Assembly: GCF_000346465.2 (NCBI RefSeq)
Contig: NC_034012.1
Coordinates: 16,302,789-16,366,788, forward strand
Direction of reading: 5' to 3'
Source: Prunus persica
Taxonomy: Eukaryota > Streptophyta > Magnoliopsida > Rosales > Rosaceae
DNA length: 64,000 bases
Position numbers and translations under genes: made by a program. The notes below the pieces were generated by a model. That model worked only from the letters and a program-made list of their open reading frames with translations, had not been told where the DNA came from and searched no databases. Shown here piece after piece: positions 13,911 to 25,429 of this stretch. Numbering within the stretch: position 1 is the stretch's first letter; each line of letters opens with the position of its first letter.

Positions 13911-14412
13911 CATAAAAGAAAATTAACTATATAATGCAAATTAATTAGAGCACCTTAAGGCCTGCCCACCACTCCAAGAGCCAAATGTGATCCAACCATA
14001 AAAGTGATGCAATTGTTCCATTGATCTTTCTATATGTACTCTTGGACAAAGGTCGAATAGTAAGAAAGCAAATGGCCTACAAAAGTAAAACCATTAGCTA
14101 TGCCACCTTCCATCGCAAATTCAAATCTACTCACATCATCTATATTTGCTGCTGCTTAAGTATTTGAAAGTGAGTTTGACCAACAACAAAAAGTTAAATG
14201 TCTTTTCGGACAACAATTAACAATATAAACTCTTCAATATGAAGTTATCATAAGCTTATATGTGAAAAGCACACGAAGTTTATTCAGGATATAGAAAGTA
14301 CCTGGAGAAGGTTGACAAAGAGACCAAGGACAACAAAGATTACACCAAAAGGAATTGAGAAAACTACAGCTTTAAGCTCCATGGCCAAAACACACACAAT
14401 CCCTACAATTAC

Positions 14413-14417
<5 letters not shown>

Positions 14418-14479
<62 letters not shown>
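14418..14479. repeat. (GA)n / (CT)n microsatellite in 5' leader of LPAT paralog
   Basis: About 60 bp of uninterrupted GA, starting 36 bp upstream of the LPAT-paralog ATG. It reads as CT in the sense of that gene. CT-rich leaders are common in plant genes, and GAGA motifs can bind BPC factors. A regulatory role here is inference. Confidence 0.95.
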
Positions 14480-14481
<2 letters not shown>

Positions 14482-16453
14482 GGGAGGGAGATGAAGGGGG
14501 TGTTATAAAATAGAGAGGGATACTTGTAGTTATATGTTAGACGTGTTAATTAATCTATGTTGCTTTTTGGACTTGTTGCATGAACTAATGATTCATTTTC
14601 TTTTAAGATAGCATGGTTGGCGGGATAACTTATGGGCCCATTCTATTGGCGTACCAACTTAATTAACTCAAATTTATGCAACGACAATTAGGGTTTATTT
14701 TCAGAGTTGGGCATTTTCATTGGCCGAACCAAACTGGTCTAGTCTACTGTCTTGAGTGTTAAATTTAACAGTTTCGAAATTAGCAGTTTGTAACCCTAGC
14801 AATTTAGAACATTGACTTTTTACACCCGAGGTCTTGTACTTGATTTCCCCTCCTCTTCTTTCTCTCTCGGGCTTGTAACCCACGTAATATTGCTTTGTAT
14901 GAGAGAAACTTTGGCGATTATTTATTTTTGGGTAAGATTAGGCGAGCATTAATATGATGTCATTGGATGAGTGTGATTTAATTTACTTCTTATACGAATC
15001 TCAAAATTTCATCTCATTCAATGGCCATTAATATGATGGTGATGCTCATCACTACTAATTCAAGGTGGTGAGCAAAAAAGTGTTGACTATCGCTTGTATT
15101 TAAATATAAATAAAAAAAATCTTATTTTTCATCATTAAGCTTAATCAATCTAGAAAGAGTTAAAAACAAAACAAAATAATAGAAAATCAGGGGAGTGAGG
15201 AGTGTCTTTGGAAGTGGGGTAAATGGGGCTGGTGTGACGGAGCCATAAATTTAAGTAAGAGAAGGCACTCTTAAAAATTCAAATACTTTCTTTTATGACA
15301 AATCAACCTAGTTCTTAATTTTATCACTTTTCTCTATTTTTTTCTTTATTTTTTGTATGAATAACCTATCACTCTTTTATGATAACAAAATACATGCAAT
15401 TCAAAAGAAATTTAGACATGAGAATGAAAGAGAAGCAAAAAAAAATAGTGGGCATTTAAGAATTTGTGAGGAAGTGCAAGAGAGAGACGAGAGATTGGGG
15501 AAGAAAAGGGCAGAGAGAGAGAGACGATGCGCCCCACTTTCTACGTCCTACCATCATAGTAGCTCTACTGCCGTACACACAATCCTGTTAAAATTCGGCG
15601 TATCATGTACACAGCAGCAAAAATTTAATCTTTGTATGCTGGCTTTACCTGTACATTAGGGAAGCATTTATAAGTGTAATTTTCAAACTTCCCATTGATT
15701 GTAAATTGTAATTGCTTGGGAACATGTTGCTTTAATTCTTTGTCCGCTGAAATTTATCCTTATTCTATATTCTATATTTTAACAGGATTTTATTTCTGAT
15801 GTCCTTTTTAAGGATTGTTTATTCCCTTGGGTCTTTGGTTGTTGGGGGACAGGGTTTGCTATATTAGGAGTTGTGGTTTCCTCTAATCGCCCTAGGTGGG
15901 ATGAGGGTAGGCTACCCGTTTAGCTCTCGACGACCAAACCCTTATATGTAGAGATGCTCACTTAATCTTCTTAACCATTATCGTATGAACCGCTTGTTTT
16001 GTTTTCCCTTTGCATTAATATAATTCCGCGTTTTTTTTTTATATTGATAACCAAATCCCAAGTCATTGTATATTTCCATCAAAAGTCCTTCCAATTAGCT
16101 CAAGTGATGAGGATGAGTGGGAAAATGGATTAGGATTAGATTATATTCTCTCCATTGTAGAAAAGAAAAATATATAAATCAATGAATCAATAAATAAATA
16201 AATACAGAGCTGTCTTGCTAGAACAATACACAAGCATATTGCCTAAAATTTTGTGTGTGTGTGTGTATCCACATATATATATATATATAGTTGTATATTC
16301 CATTTCCAAGCTACAACAAGAGAACAATAAGCTTGGCAATTTCAAATGAAGAAACCCAAAAACAAAACAAAAAAAAAAAAAAAAAAAAAATTATAATCAC
16401 ATTTGAAGACACTGTCATGCCTAATTGTTAGCACTAATACTTAAATAAGAAGA
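14480..16453. other. Intergenic region between the two LPAT copies
   Basis: No supported gene. It holds the promoter side of the frameshifted copy (just above 14480) and the 3' flank of the intact copy. 14790-14880 has a diverged stretch resembling the SINE seen at 17016. 16253-16290 has GT and AT dinucleotide tracts, and 16363-16390 is an A run. Confidence 0.5.
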
Positions 16454-19400
16454 TCATTTCTGAACGAGTCTCTCCTTGGTTTGGTCTTGTGGGGTTATAT
16501 TGAGCGGTGTCGAACGCTCTGATTCAGATGAATGGATGAGGATTTGCATAACAATTACAACAAGGACCAAGAAAGTAGCTGAAAATGCAATGCCTTTCCA
16601 TGAGGATAGGAGGGAAGACCATGGAACGAATTTGAAAATTCCATAGCCAATTAGGCAGGACCAGAGTAACACAACCTATATATTGTGACAAGAAAAATGG
16701 AATTAGAATGAGAAAAAGAGGTAAGAAGGATTAGATGGTCAATTGTGAAATCCTACAATTAAGGACTTCATAGGTCTGCCAATGTTTTGAAGTTGCTGGT
16801 CACTGAATGTGCCTTTAGCAAAGTACTTCTCCAGTAAAGCATCCTGGTAGTTGAAAAGTTGGAAAAAAGAAAGAAAAAAGGGCATCAAACATACATATGC
16901 AGTTACTAGGGGGCTATAAAGTGAGCAGTGTCAAATGATGATGAAGATCTGTTTATGTCTGTAGGCACGATTGCAATTTACTGCGCCCTATGAGCCAATT
17001 AAAAAGGAAATGCATTAGCAGGCGGTTGTGTCCCAAGCAGTTAAGAGCATTCACCCTTGCACTCGAGGTCATGCATTTGATTTCCCCTTTCCCCAATATC
17101 ACTTGTATTATGAAAAAAAAAGAGAAAAAAGAAGGGAAAGGAAATGCATGAGAACCAAAGCAAAAGCAGCTATACCCGGAAGGATAAATACTTTAAAGCC
17201 AAATATGAGAGTTATGGGACTTCTATGTCTTGGCTGCACACAATTTTATTGATCTTTCTCAGATCAGCTGAGCTGTATCAGTTCAGAAACCTCCAAATAT
17301 CGATCATTCTTACTTATTGCATTTTTCTTGGGTTAACCTGGGCTATGTGTCCAGACAACCCCTTAAAAGTTTCAAGCATAAGAGAATTTAATATAAAAAT
17401 AGAAAGGAAAAGAAAGAATGTATTAATGAGTATACCTTGGTAACAAATACATCTTTACACCACTGTCCAATTCCGTCAGCCGTTTCGGGCAATTCCTGCA
17501 TTGAATGTCTCCTGATTTGTAATTTTACCTGTAAGAATCAGAAACTCCTTATACTTAGTAACATATTTTTCTGACCTTTTTCCCACGACTATTGGCACCA
17601 TTTCATTTTTCAAGACAAGTTTGTGTTCAGTTTTCTGAGAGAAGCCTCAGTCCCATACTGTGTAGAAGGATGCAAGGGCACATCCAGCTCATCTAGCACG
17701 AAATGTCCCCTTCTACAGAATGGCTGTCCTGTTTAGTTTTCCCATATATAATTTGAAATGATATTGCTTTGTTTTTATTTAGCATTCAAATGAGCGTAAG
17801 TCTATCCAGAATGGACACTTAGACGGACACAGGACACCCAAGATAGAAACTTCTAATTAAGTAACAAAGGAACACTGCAGGAACAGCCCTTTCTCATAAG
17901 CATGTCCATGCTTTTCGTGCATAAAATTTGCTAGGTCTCAATTTGTCAGTTCAGTATATAGAATCTCACGTAATTATTCATCCATGAGTACTTTGTATAT
18001 TCCTTTTAAAAAAAAAAAATTCTGGTAGCATCTTTGGTTATGATAGTTATATGCTAAAGATCCATTTCCACATGTCATGTATGTGCACGGTTGGTAATTA
18101 GGTTGAGTGCATTGAAAAGAAGCTGGTTTATTGCTAAACCAGCCAGTAAATATATCCCTGAACCTCGTCCGGGTCACATTTTCTATGGTCTTCGCTATTT
18201 TACTCGTGGATTCAAACTTTCTGACTTAAATGCTATCTTAAAAATTTGCATTATTTTTACAAACAGATTACTCATTACTAGGACATTAGTAAAACAAAAG
18301 TAGTAAAGAAATACAAACCATATTTAAGAAACCCTGTTGATTCCATGCAAGATGATTTAAAGGTTCCTAAGTAAAACAGTTCACTATTTAAGAGAAAAAC
18401 AATCAAGCAATTCCAATGCACCACACCAATTGAGATATACAGCTAAAAACTGATCAATGACAGTAAGAATGTGTAATGTTCCCTACAAGAAACTAATGAT
18501 GCACTAAAAAAAAAAAGTTAGCTATCTAATAACAAGTAACTTTATCAGCATATGCAGAAAGAGTTTTGTTGTCCTACCACAGAAGATTGCCCTCGAAATA
18601 TTCTCAACAATGTAGGCGGTGGCTGATTTTTGGGAACAGCTACTGTACAATCATAAATTGCTGGAACAAATGAGCGCATCTGGCTTACTGATGAAACAAA
18701 ACCCTGAAAGTATGAAAGAAGTACTACAATTTTAAATAAAGGGGATACACAAAACTGTGGAAATTATGTTGATGAGTCACATTATGAAATTATGGGAAAA
18801 AGGAAATAATGGCAATGTACAAGGAACATCTAGTTTAAAAAATTCAAATAGGATGCAGACACCAATTTGACTCAAAAGGAAGGAAAAATGATATGAAAAA
18901 AAATTGTAAATAGACTATTACCTTTGTACGTGGAAGCAAGACATTCCTAGGAATAGGCAACCCTCTTGAAGCAGCAAACTCTTGAGCTACCATTAGCTTT
19001 GCCTGAGTAAATCGCGTTCCTTCTACAAAGAGAGCCAACCAAAAAGGCATGGGGAAATCCTCTAGTTGTTGAAAACCTGACTGTAGTGGGAAACCCCATG
19101 AGTTATAAAATGACAAAGAAGAAAGACTGTGTCAAACATATGCGTATAAACACATTTACAGATACCTTCAATGTAATTTCATCTTTAGTCCATCTTCTTT
19201 CCAAGAAGAAATATTCAGAAAACCACATTGACCAACCTATGACCTGCGTGCATGAATCACATTATTAACCCTTACTGAAAGATTATCACAATACAAAACT
19301 AAATAAATGAGTAAATTAAAGGACAATACATAAGTTAAAACATACCAAAAAAAACATCATTAATTTCAATACGAATAGAAAGATACATGTTGAGTGAAAA

Positions 19401-21888
19401 CTCACTGGGAGGAACATTACTTCTTTCTTCATGATGGCTAGTGCACTACCAAGGCAACCTGAGCGCTGTTATTAATAGATTCATTTCAATCAGTTAATTA
19501 GAAAGAACAAAGATTAAAACATGATTTTCAAGAAACACAATGGTTAACAGGTATAATCAAATTGTTGACTCTGCCAACTCTAACTGTAATCCTATTTTCA
19601 TGACATAGAGGGTGAGGGGTTTGGAATAAAGAATAAAGAAAAGATACAGTGGGCAGGATGGTTTTCTGGAACTTGGACCAGTTATTCGGAAAATATTGAT
19701 GAGGTCAACAGATGAAAGACAACAAAGGAAGAAGAGATTATGGTAACTTGTTTTTCATGAAGTCAGACAATTATATGGCAATTATATGCTTTTAAAACAC
19801 AGACAACGATTAGTGTGCATGTTTAACTTCATACAAGTGACACTGCTAGAAATAAATTCACAAAGATAAGCACCTGAGCTACGAGCCATCCAACAAGCCA
19901 ATCAATGTCACTTCTGTGATTGCAAATGACAAGTGCATGTTCTTTACCTGTAAATTCCACAAACAAGACAACAGTCAGTCAACACGAGAGATTTGTAAAC
20001 GTAAAAAAAACTCAATTCCTCTTCTTTCTTTTTTCCATCAAACTCTTAATTCCTCTCTATGACTGAAAGATTATGGAACACAACCCATTAATAATAGTCA
20101 CCTCACCCATTAACTGAAAGGTGTCTGAATCTACATACAACTCAACCTGCAGCAGAAGTTCCAACTAGTTAGACCGTGATTAGGATCTAAAACCCAAGTA
20201 CACCCATCCAAAACAGGAATGCCTATAAGTTCACAAGGTAAATATGGTGGTGATATAGCAACAGTTTTGTTTCCACTGCATATTTGGCAATCTAATGCAA
20301 TTCACAGTGTGTAAAAAAAAAATGGTTCTATAAATTAGAGTATAGAACTTAAATGACATTGACATATTGGCAAATTATATGAGAGGAGGATTTTTTATCC
20401 TGAAGGTGCATGCCACTTTCCTCCTTTGCTGCTCACTTTTAAGCTTCAATATTTCTTGAAAGATTTAGCTTTTTGCACAACCCCAAAGATTTAGCTTTTC
20501 ATGTTTGCTGATATTTAATTTATTCTTACCATCAAACTCTCGCCAATAAGCCAACCCAAATTGTAAGCCCCCTAAAAGTTTGGGATTATCAATTTGGCTA
20601 AAGATGTGTATATATTGGTTTCATCATATCTTACCACGGTGCATTTCTCTAGAAAAGGTAACAAATACTATAAATGTGTGCTATGGAAAATTTCCCAATG
20701 AAGACGTAAGGGAATAAACAATTTATTTTTAGTACAAAGAAATAAACAATTTTCAGAAAGAATCACACCTTGATGCCTGCCCACCAATCAATAAGCCATA
20801 TGAGTTCCAACCAAAGCAACTCTGCAACTACTTTGTTGATCTTTCTATACAACTTCTTTGATATAGGACGAAGAAGGATGAAAGAAACTACCTGAAAGTG
20901 TGTATATGAATAAACTCAAGATATGTGCACTAAGTTAAACAAAACTAGAAAACTTGGGCAAGAAATGCTTTATGAAGGTAATTGAGAGATTTGATAACAT
21001 TCATTAGATGATATAGAAAACCAGTGGCAGGTCCATTCTAATGTCGTAGCTTTACTAGAGAGAAAAATGTATTCCAAGTTTTGGCATGCAAGTCCAGTTG
21101 TATGGAGAGTTTGATGCACGTTATTGTAAGGAAGATATGAAATGTGAGTAAATGAGGAGTGTTAAGGCACATACACCATATTCTAATAAGACAATTGGTT
21201 AAAAAAAGACAAAGGTTTAGAGCATATAAGTAAATGGCATATTTCTTATTAACCATTCGATACTCATCCAAGAACTTAGAACATGGTATATGTCTCTTAT
21301 TAAATTACTTAACAGTATGTCCTTGAACATTCTTGTATGTGCAATATGGTGTCAAGGTTTGGTAGCGATATACAGAACAAGGATGCCATTTATTGAGCCA
21401 AAAGTTATGTCATTCATCTTGGGAGTAAGCACCTATTAAAGGCATTACTTTACTGATGATTCAACTTTGCAGCTCTTCCCTGTTTCTCCCTTCAATTAAA
21501 ACATTGTTAACAACTAATGAGGAGTCCTGTAAATTTAAAGTTGTACCGTTGTGTTTGAAATTTACTATTTGATTACAATACTCGAAGAAACAGAGGCATT
21601 ACAGAAAACCATGGCCCAAATTGTAGTCGATTTTGAAGACCGGCATCAATAAATCAGCATTGCTAATTTCCCTGCCTATAAGTTGTTATAAATTGTTAAG
21701 AAACCACTCTAAAGAATAGGTTAGAAAAATATCTACTTGCTGTTTAAAATGCAATTGGGTCCTTCAATTTACATGCCCTACCGTCAGGAAAAGAAGCACA
21801 TAACCACATAGCAAAAGGCCACAACTGGTAATAATATCAAATGGGATTTCTTCCAAAACACCAAATTGAAAAAATGGAAGCAAAAGGC

Positions 21889-21938
<50 letters not shown>

Positions 21939-22041
21939 TAATCATTAATGCAAGACATACCTGCATGAGATTAACAATGAGGCCTGAGAGAATGAAAACA
22001 ACGCCAATGGGAACGATGGCAAGTACAGCAGGGATGGCCAT
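16454..22041 (-). CDS. LPAT3: 1-acyl-sn-glycerol-3-phosphate acyltransferase, LPAT3-like (complete, 380 aa)
   Basis: Makes phosphatidic acid from lysophosphatidic acid in the ER. Exons: 22041-21961, 20891-20769, 20146-20107, 19947-19874, 19465-19406, 19243-19166, 19080-18922, 18703-18578, 17528-17436, 16843-16757, 16675-16454. All borders are canonical and the phases close on 380 codons plus TGA. The N-terminal membrane segment is [20 protein letters not shown]. Acyltransferase motif I is intact (NHRSDIDWL, exon 4). Later motifs are LFVEGTRFT (exon 7) and [12 protein letters not shown], then [20 protein letters not shown] hydrophobic pair of segments and a polar tail close the protein. The residues following motif III ([27 protein letters not shown]) favour the LPAT3 branch over LPAT2. 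In-frame codons extend upstream of 22041, but the homologous start is the MAIP methionine. The orthology call is from memory. Confidence 0.92.
17003..17149 (+). mobile_element. tRNA-derived SINE with 13-bp target-site duplication
   Basis: A 121-bp body (17016-17136) sits in LPAT3 intron 9. It contains an A-box-like GTCCCAAGCAGTTAAG, a B-box-like GGTCATGCATTTGATTTCC, the common plant SINE tail CACTTGTATTATG, and an A-rich end. It is flanked by perfect direct repeats AAAGGAAATGCAT at 17003-17015 and 17137-17149. The intact duplication points to a fairly recent insertion. Confidence 0.8.
21892..21935. repeat. (GA)n / (CT)n microsatellite in LPAT3 intron 1
   Basis: About 44 bp of pure GA, 26 bp inside the intron from the exon 1 donor. 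The tandem paralog has the same dinucleotide in its leader at 14418. Confidence 0.95.
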
Positions 22042-22722
22042 GGCTGCTAATGCTATTCTGGCTTTGGGTTTGGAGAGGAAGAGGAGACAGAGATTCGATG
22101 GGAGACAGAAAGAGCGTTTGGGGATCATAACGAACGAACACTGTCTGCGTGCGTGTGTTTGTTTTGCTGAGACGCGAACTGGAAGCCGCTTCAAACGCTT
22201 GACGTCGTTACAAAATTTTATTATTCTTCAGCATTTACATGAAGCGGTATCACGTGATTCGTCATGTGGTGTGGGCTATTGAATAAGTTCATTAGGGATT
22301 TCTTTTACAATGCAAGTATGTTTGTACTCGTTAGATTGATAGATTTATTTCTACTAAGTTATAGGTCATGATTTATTGGACTTTCTTCCCAAGATTTTGT
22401 ACTAAGAACCTTCTCATTACAGAGTGTAAATTCGAAGTATGCCCAAATAACGTCTTTTGCTTAGGGTTATAATCCGCAACTTCAGAAAAAATAAGGATGA
22501 TTTTGAAAATTAATTTTCACTTTTTCAAAAAAATTGAAATTTGACATAGTTATCAAACGGTCTTAAGTTGCAAAACATCAAATTTGAGATTACCTATCCC
22601 AAAACTTAAATCAAACATTGTCCCTAATATTCAAAATTAAATAGCTTGTAATGTTCTTAAAAGTAAGAAGGGAAAAGTGGGAAAGATATTACCATGATGA
22701 AGATGGATAGTAAGAATCCTTG

Positions 22723-22753
<31 letters not shown>

Positions 22754-22864
22754 CATTATCAACCAAGCAAATAGTCAACAACAAAGTCTAGTGCAGTGGA
22801 AAAGAGCCTTAATTTGCTAATAAGTGGTGTCAAATTCGAACTCCTATGATACCTTGACAGCATG
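22042..22864. other. LPAT3 upstream region
   Basis: Promoter and leader side of LPAT3 on the minus strand. An in-frame ATG at 22194 and another near 22131 precede the chosen start, but their peptide does not look like LPAT. I see no clear TATA box. The remainder is AT-rich with an A run at 22736-22753. Confidence 0.4.
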
Positions 22865-23247
22865 TAGAGGTGTCAAACGGATCATATAGGCCCGGTCCGT
22901 TTAGAATCGGCCCATTTAATAAATGGGTTGTGTGGACCCGTCCATTTATGAAAATCATCAATCACGCCCGAGCCCATATGGGATATGGGCCCACGCCTAT
23001 GCATTGCATTTTTTTTGTAATTCTTTTTACAATTTCATTTAAATCTTTTTTTCAATTATGTATATACTAATAGATTTATTATTTGTTGGAAAAAGAGGCC
23101 AATAACTTTATTAAAATTACATTTAAATAGAAAATGACTAATAGTGTGGGTGAGAAAACCTTTCCCTTACTTAATCGGACGGTGTCGTGTCGAACCTTAC
23201 TTAATCGAGTTGTGCTCAGACTCGACCCGATCCGTTTGACACCTCTA
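22865..23247. mobile_element. hAT-type MITE with 19-bp perfect terminal inverted repeats
   Basis: Starts TAGAGGTGTCAAACGGATC and ends with the exact inverse, 383 bp in all. The 8-bp flanks ACAGCATG and ACAGTGTG match at 6 of 8, fitting a decayed hAT duplication. Non-coding. Confidence 0.8.
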
Positions 23248-23802
23248 ACAGTGTGAGTGAGAAAACCCTTCCCTTCTCTCCTTTTGAAGTTTGGCCGAAA
23301 AGAAGATAAAAGAAAGAAAATACCAAAGAAAATAAAAATATAGAATAATCCAGCAAAGGAAAGAAATGCATGAGCATGGAAACAATTCCCATCGCTCCTT
23401 TGCTTTGACCAAAGTTTCCATGGCTCCCAATGTAATCTTCTTTTCTCTAACTTCACTGTAGATTATCTTCAGTACATGCAACCCATTAGAATTAGGATTC
23501 TCAGTCAGAAGCAAGTATATTCTTTTTGGGTTTCCTTGTTTTTTCCAGATTCTCTTATCAAATAGGAGTCGGAAAGGAAAAGAACTAGTTGAGGCACCTA
23601 TAAATACACAATGTAAGACGAGAAAGAAAAACAGAGACACAAGCGTGCACACACTTGATGTTTCTTAAGGAATCGTTGTGGCTTTGGAGTCTTTGTCGTT
23701 GAAGTAGGCCGGAAAGACTTTACCTTTCAGATTCCAATTCCATTTCAGGTCAGTCAGGTAATCGATCCTACTGATCTTACATATTTAAATTGTTAAGAGA
23801 AA
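23248..23802. other. Intergenic, no gene supported
   Basis: Overlapping minus-strand open frames exist, but they are low-complexity, Phe/Lys-rich and lack family features. The 28-bp motif starting GTGTGAGTGAGAAAACCCTT at 23249 also occurs just inside the neighbouring MITE, near 23145. Confidence 0.4.
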
Positions 23803-25242
23803 GTATGATTATGAAGGAGGTTGCAGAGATTTTGAGGCATGCAGAGATAAAGAAGGGTAGAGGGTTGATAAGGAGGTTAACGGAGAGTAACCCTAAGCAG
23901 CCACTTTATTGGATTGTGTCAACGAGGTTGGAGGAGGAGGCTGGGGAAACGGAGGCCTCAAGGTAATTGATTGAGAAGGGGTGTAAGGAGTGCCTCAATA
24001 GTGAGGATGTATGGTTGGAGGCCTGCAGGATTATTGCGATTTCGAATGAAGAAGAAGCTAAGGCGGTGATTACTAATGGGTTGTTTTCAATACCCCATTC
24101 GGTGAAGTTGTGGATGCGGGCTGCAAATTTGGAACATGATGACTCAAATAAGAGCAGGGTTTTGAGGAAAGGGTTGGAACGCATTACTAATTTCATTGTG
24201 CTGTGCAATGCGGTGGTTGAGCTCACCACGAAATCGAATGAGAAAGATCTCATCTTGTTGCTTTAGAGGGCTGTGGAGTGTTATCCACAGCTCATGGAAT
24301 TGTGGCTTGCACAGGCAAAGTTAGAAACTTGTGAACCCAAGAGTCCTAGAATGATTCTTGCGAAAGCCGGAGAAAGTGGGGGAGGCACAGAGGGAGTATG
24401 GATGAAGTCAGCAACTGTTGAGAGAGGGTTAGGTAATGTTGAGAATGAGAGCAAATTGCTTGATGAAGGGTTGAAGAGATTCCTTTCATTCTTTAAGTTG
24501 TGGTTGATGCTTGGACAGCTAGAGGAACAGCTTGATCATTTGGAAAGAGCTAAGGCATATGACTTGGGCCTCAAGCATTGCCCCAATTCTATACCGCTCT
24601 AGCTTTCTCTTGCTAATCTTGAAGAGAAGTTAAATAGGGTGGCTAGTGCCCGCAGTGTCCTCACGCTAGCCGAGAACAAAAATCCTCAGATCCCTCAACT
24701 GTGGGTTGCTGCTGTTCGAGCTGAAATAAGGCATGGTAATAACAAGGAAGTTGATATTTTGATGGCCATGGCTTTGGACGAGTGTCCCAATAGTGGTATT
24801 TTGTGGGTAGCATATATTGAGAGTATGGCACCCCTACCACGTTTTCAATGGAAGAACAAGATTATGGATGCCCTCAGGAAATGTGATCATTATCCCCATG
24901 TCAGCGCTGCTGTGGCCAAGTTATTCTAGCATCATAGTGAGGTTGTAAGAGCTAGGACTTGGCTCAATAGAGCTATCACAATTGCCCTAGATATTGGGGA
25001 CTTCTAGGCTTTATACTTCAAATTTGAACTTCAACATGGGATTGATGAAAACCATAAGGATGTTTTGAGAAGATGCATTGCTGCACAACCAAAGCATGGT
25101 GAAAAATGGCAACCTATTTCCAAGGCCTTGCACAACTCTCACCAATCAACTGAAGGTATCTTGCACCAGGTGGTGGTTGAGCTCCGCAAGGAAGAAAGCT
25201 TGCAACAGGCAAGGCAACTGGCAGCTCAAATTGATAAACTCT
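23803..25242 (+). pseudogene. PRP6/STA1-like U5 snRNP splicing factor, broken intronless copy
   Basis: The parent protein (PRP6; STABILIZED1 in Arabidopsis) is a U4/U6.U5 tri-snRNP bridging factor made of HAT/TPR-like helical repeats. The translation follows that family in order: RRLTESNPKQPLYW (from about 23878), LIEKGCKECLNSEDVWLEA, SVKLWMRAANLEHD, NKSRVLRKGLERI, RAVECYPQLMELWLAQAKLE. It then jumps to the late repeats GGTEGVWMKS, FFKLWLMLGQLEE, GLKHCPNSIPL, RAEIRHGNNKE, PKHGEKWQPISKAL. A central block of repeats is missing at about 24340. In-frame stops occur near 23965, 24264, 24601, 24928 and 25006. No introns are evident. It is probably a processed or fragmentary copy, and it is non-functional. 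Confidence 0.85.
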
Positions 25243-25429
25243 AGTGGTCTCAAATGTTAGAGTGGTTTCTTCCAAACTGCATTTGAATAGCAGATTAGTA
25301 CTCTTGGTATTAATTTATTAGAGTTGTTGGAATTGATAAAATTATTCCATAATATATTTTCCTTTACAATCTTCCTATCTCTCAAATTTGCAAAAGCAGA
25401 CATACACATGCCTGTTTAAGGATATTGTA

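Larger units (their letters stand above)
9475..14382 (-). pseudogene. LPAT2/3-like acyltransferase paralog with a frameshift in exon 2
   Basis: Family role: acylates lysophosphatidic acid to phosphatidic acid in the ER membrane. Exons: 14382-14302, 14078-13954, 12643-12604, 12171-12098, 11975-11916, 11385-11308, 11077-10919, 10807-10682, 10456-10364, 9892-9806, 9699-9475. Lengths are 81, 125, 40, 74, 60, 78, 159, 126, 93, 87 and 225. Every border is canonical, and all other lengths fit one frame. Exon 2 should be 123 nt but has two extra bases in an AGAG run (14039-14044 in forward coordinates). This shifts the frame after ...IRPLSK and before TYRKIN. Downstream parts are otherwise open: NHxxxxD is present as NHMCDAD where relatives have NHRSDID, then FAEGTR, PIPKNVLIPRTK and a divergent hydrophobic C-terminus ending at TGA 9475. 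It is a tandem duplicate of the gene at 16454-22041. It could be a pseudogene, or a functional gene with an indel error in the assembly. Confidence 0.8.

Noticed and set aside
14312..14494. Plus-strand frame ending in Arg-Glu repeats
   Set aside because: Antisense of the LPAT-paralog exon 1 and its GA microsatellite.
21866..22282. Plus-strand frame of 138 codons opposite LPAT3 exon 1
   Set aside because: It is the antisense of exon 1 plus the GA tract (repeating Arg-Glu).
23079..23652. Two overlapping minus-strand frames of about 130 codons
   Set aside because: Low complexity and partly inside a MITE; no splice or domain support.
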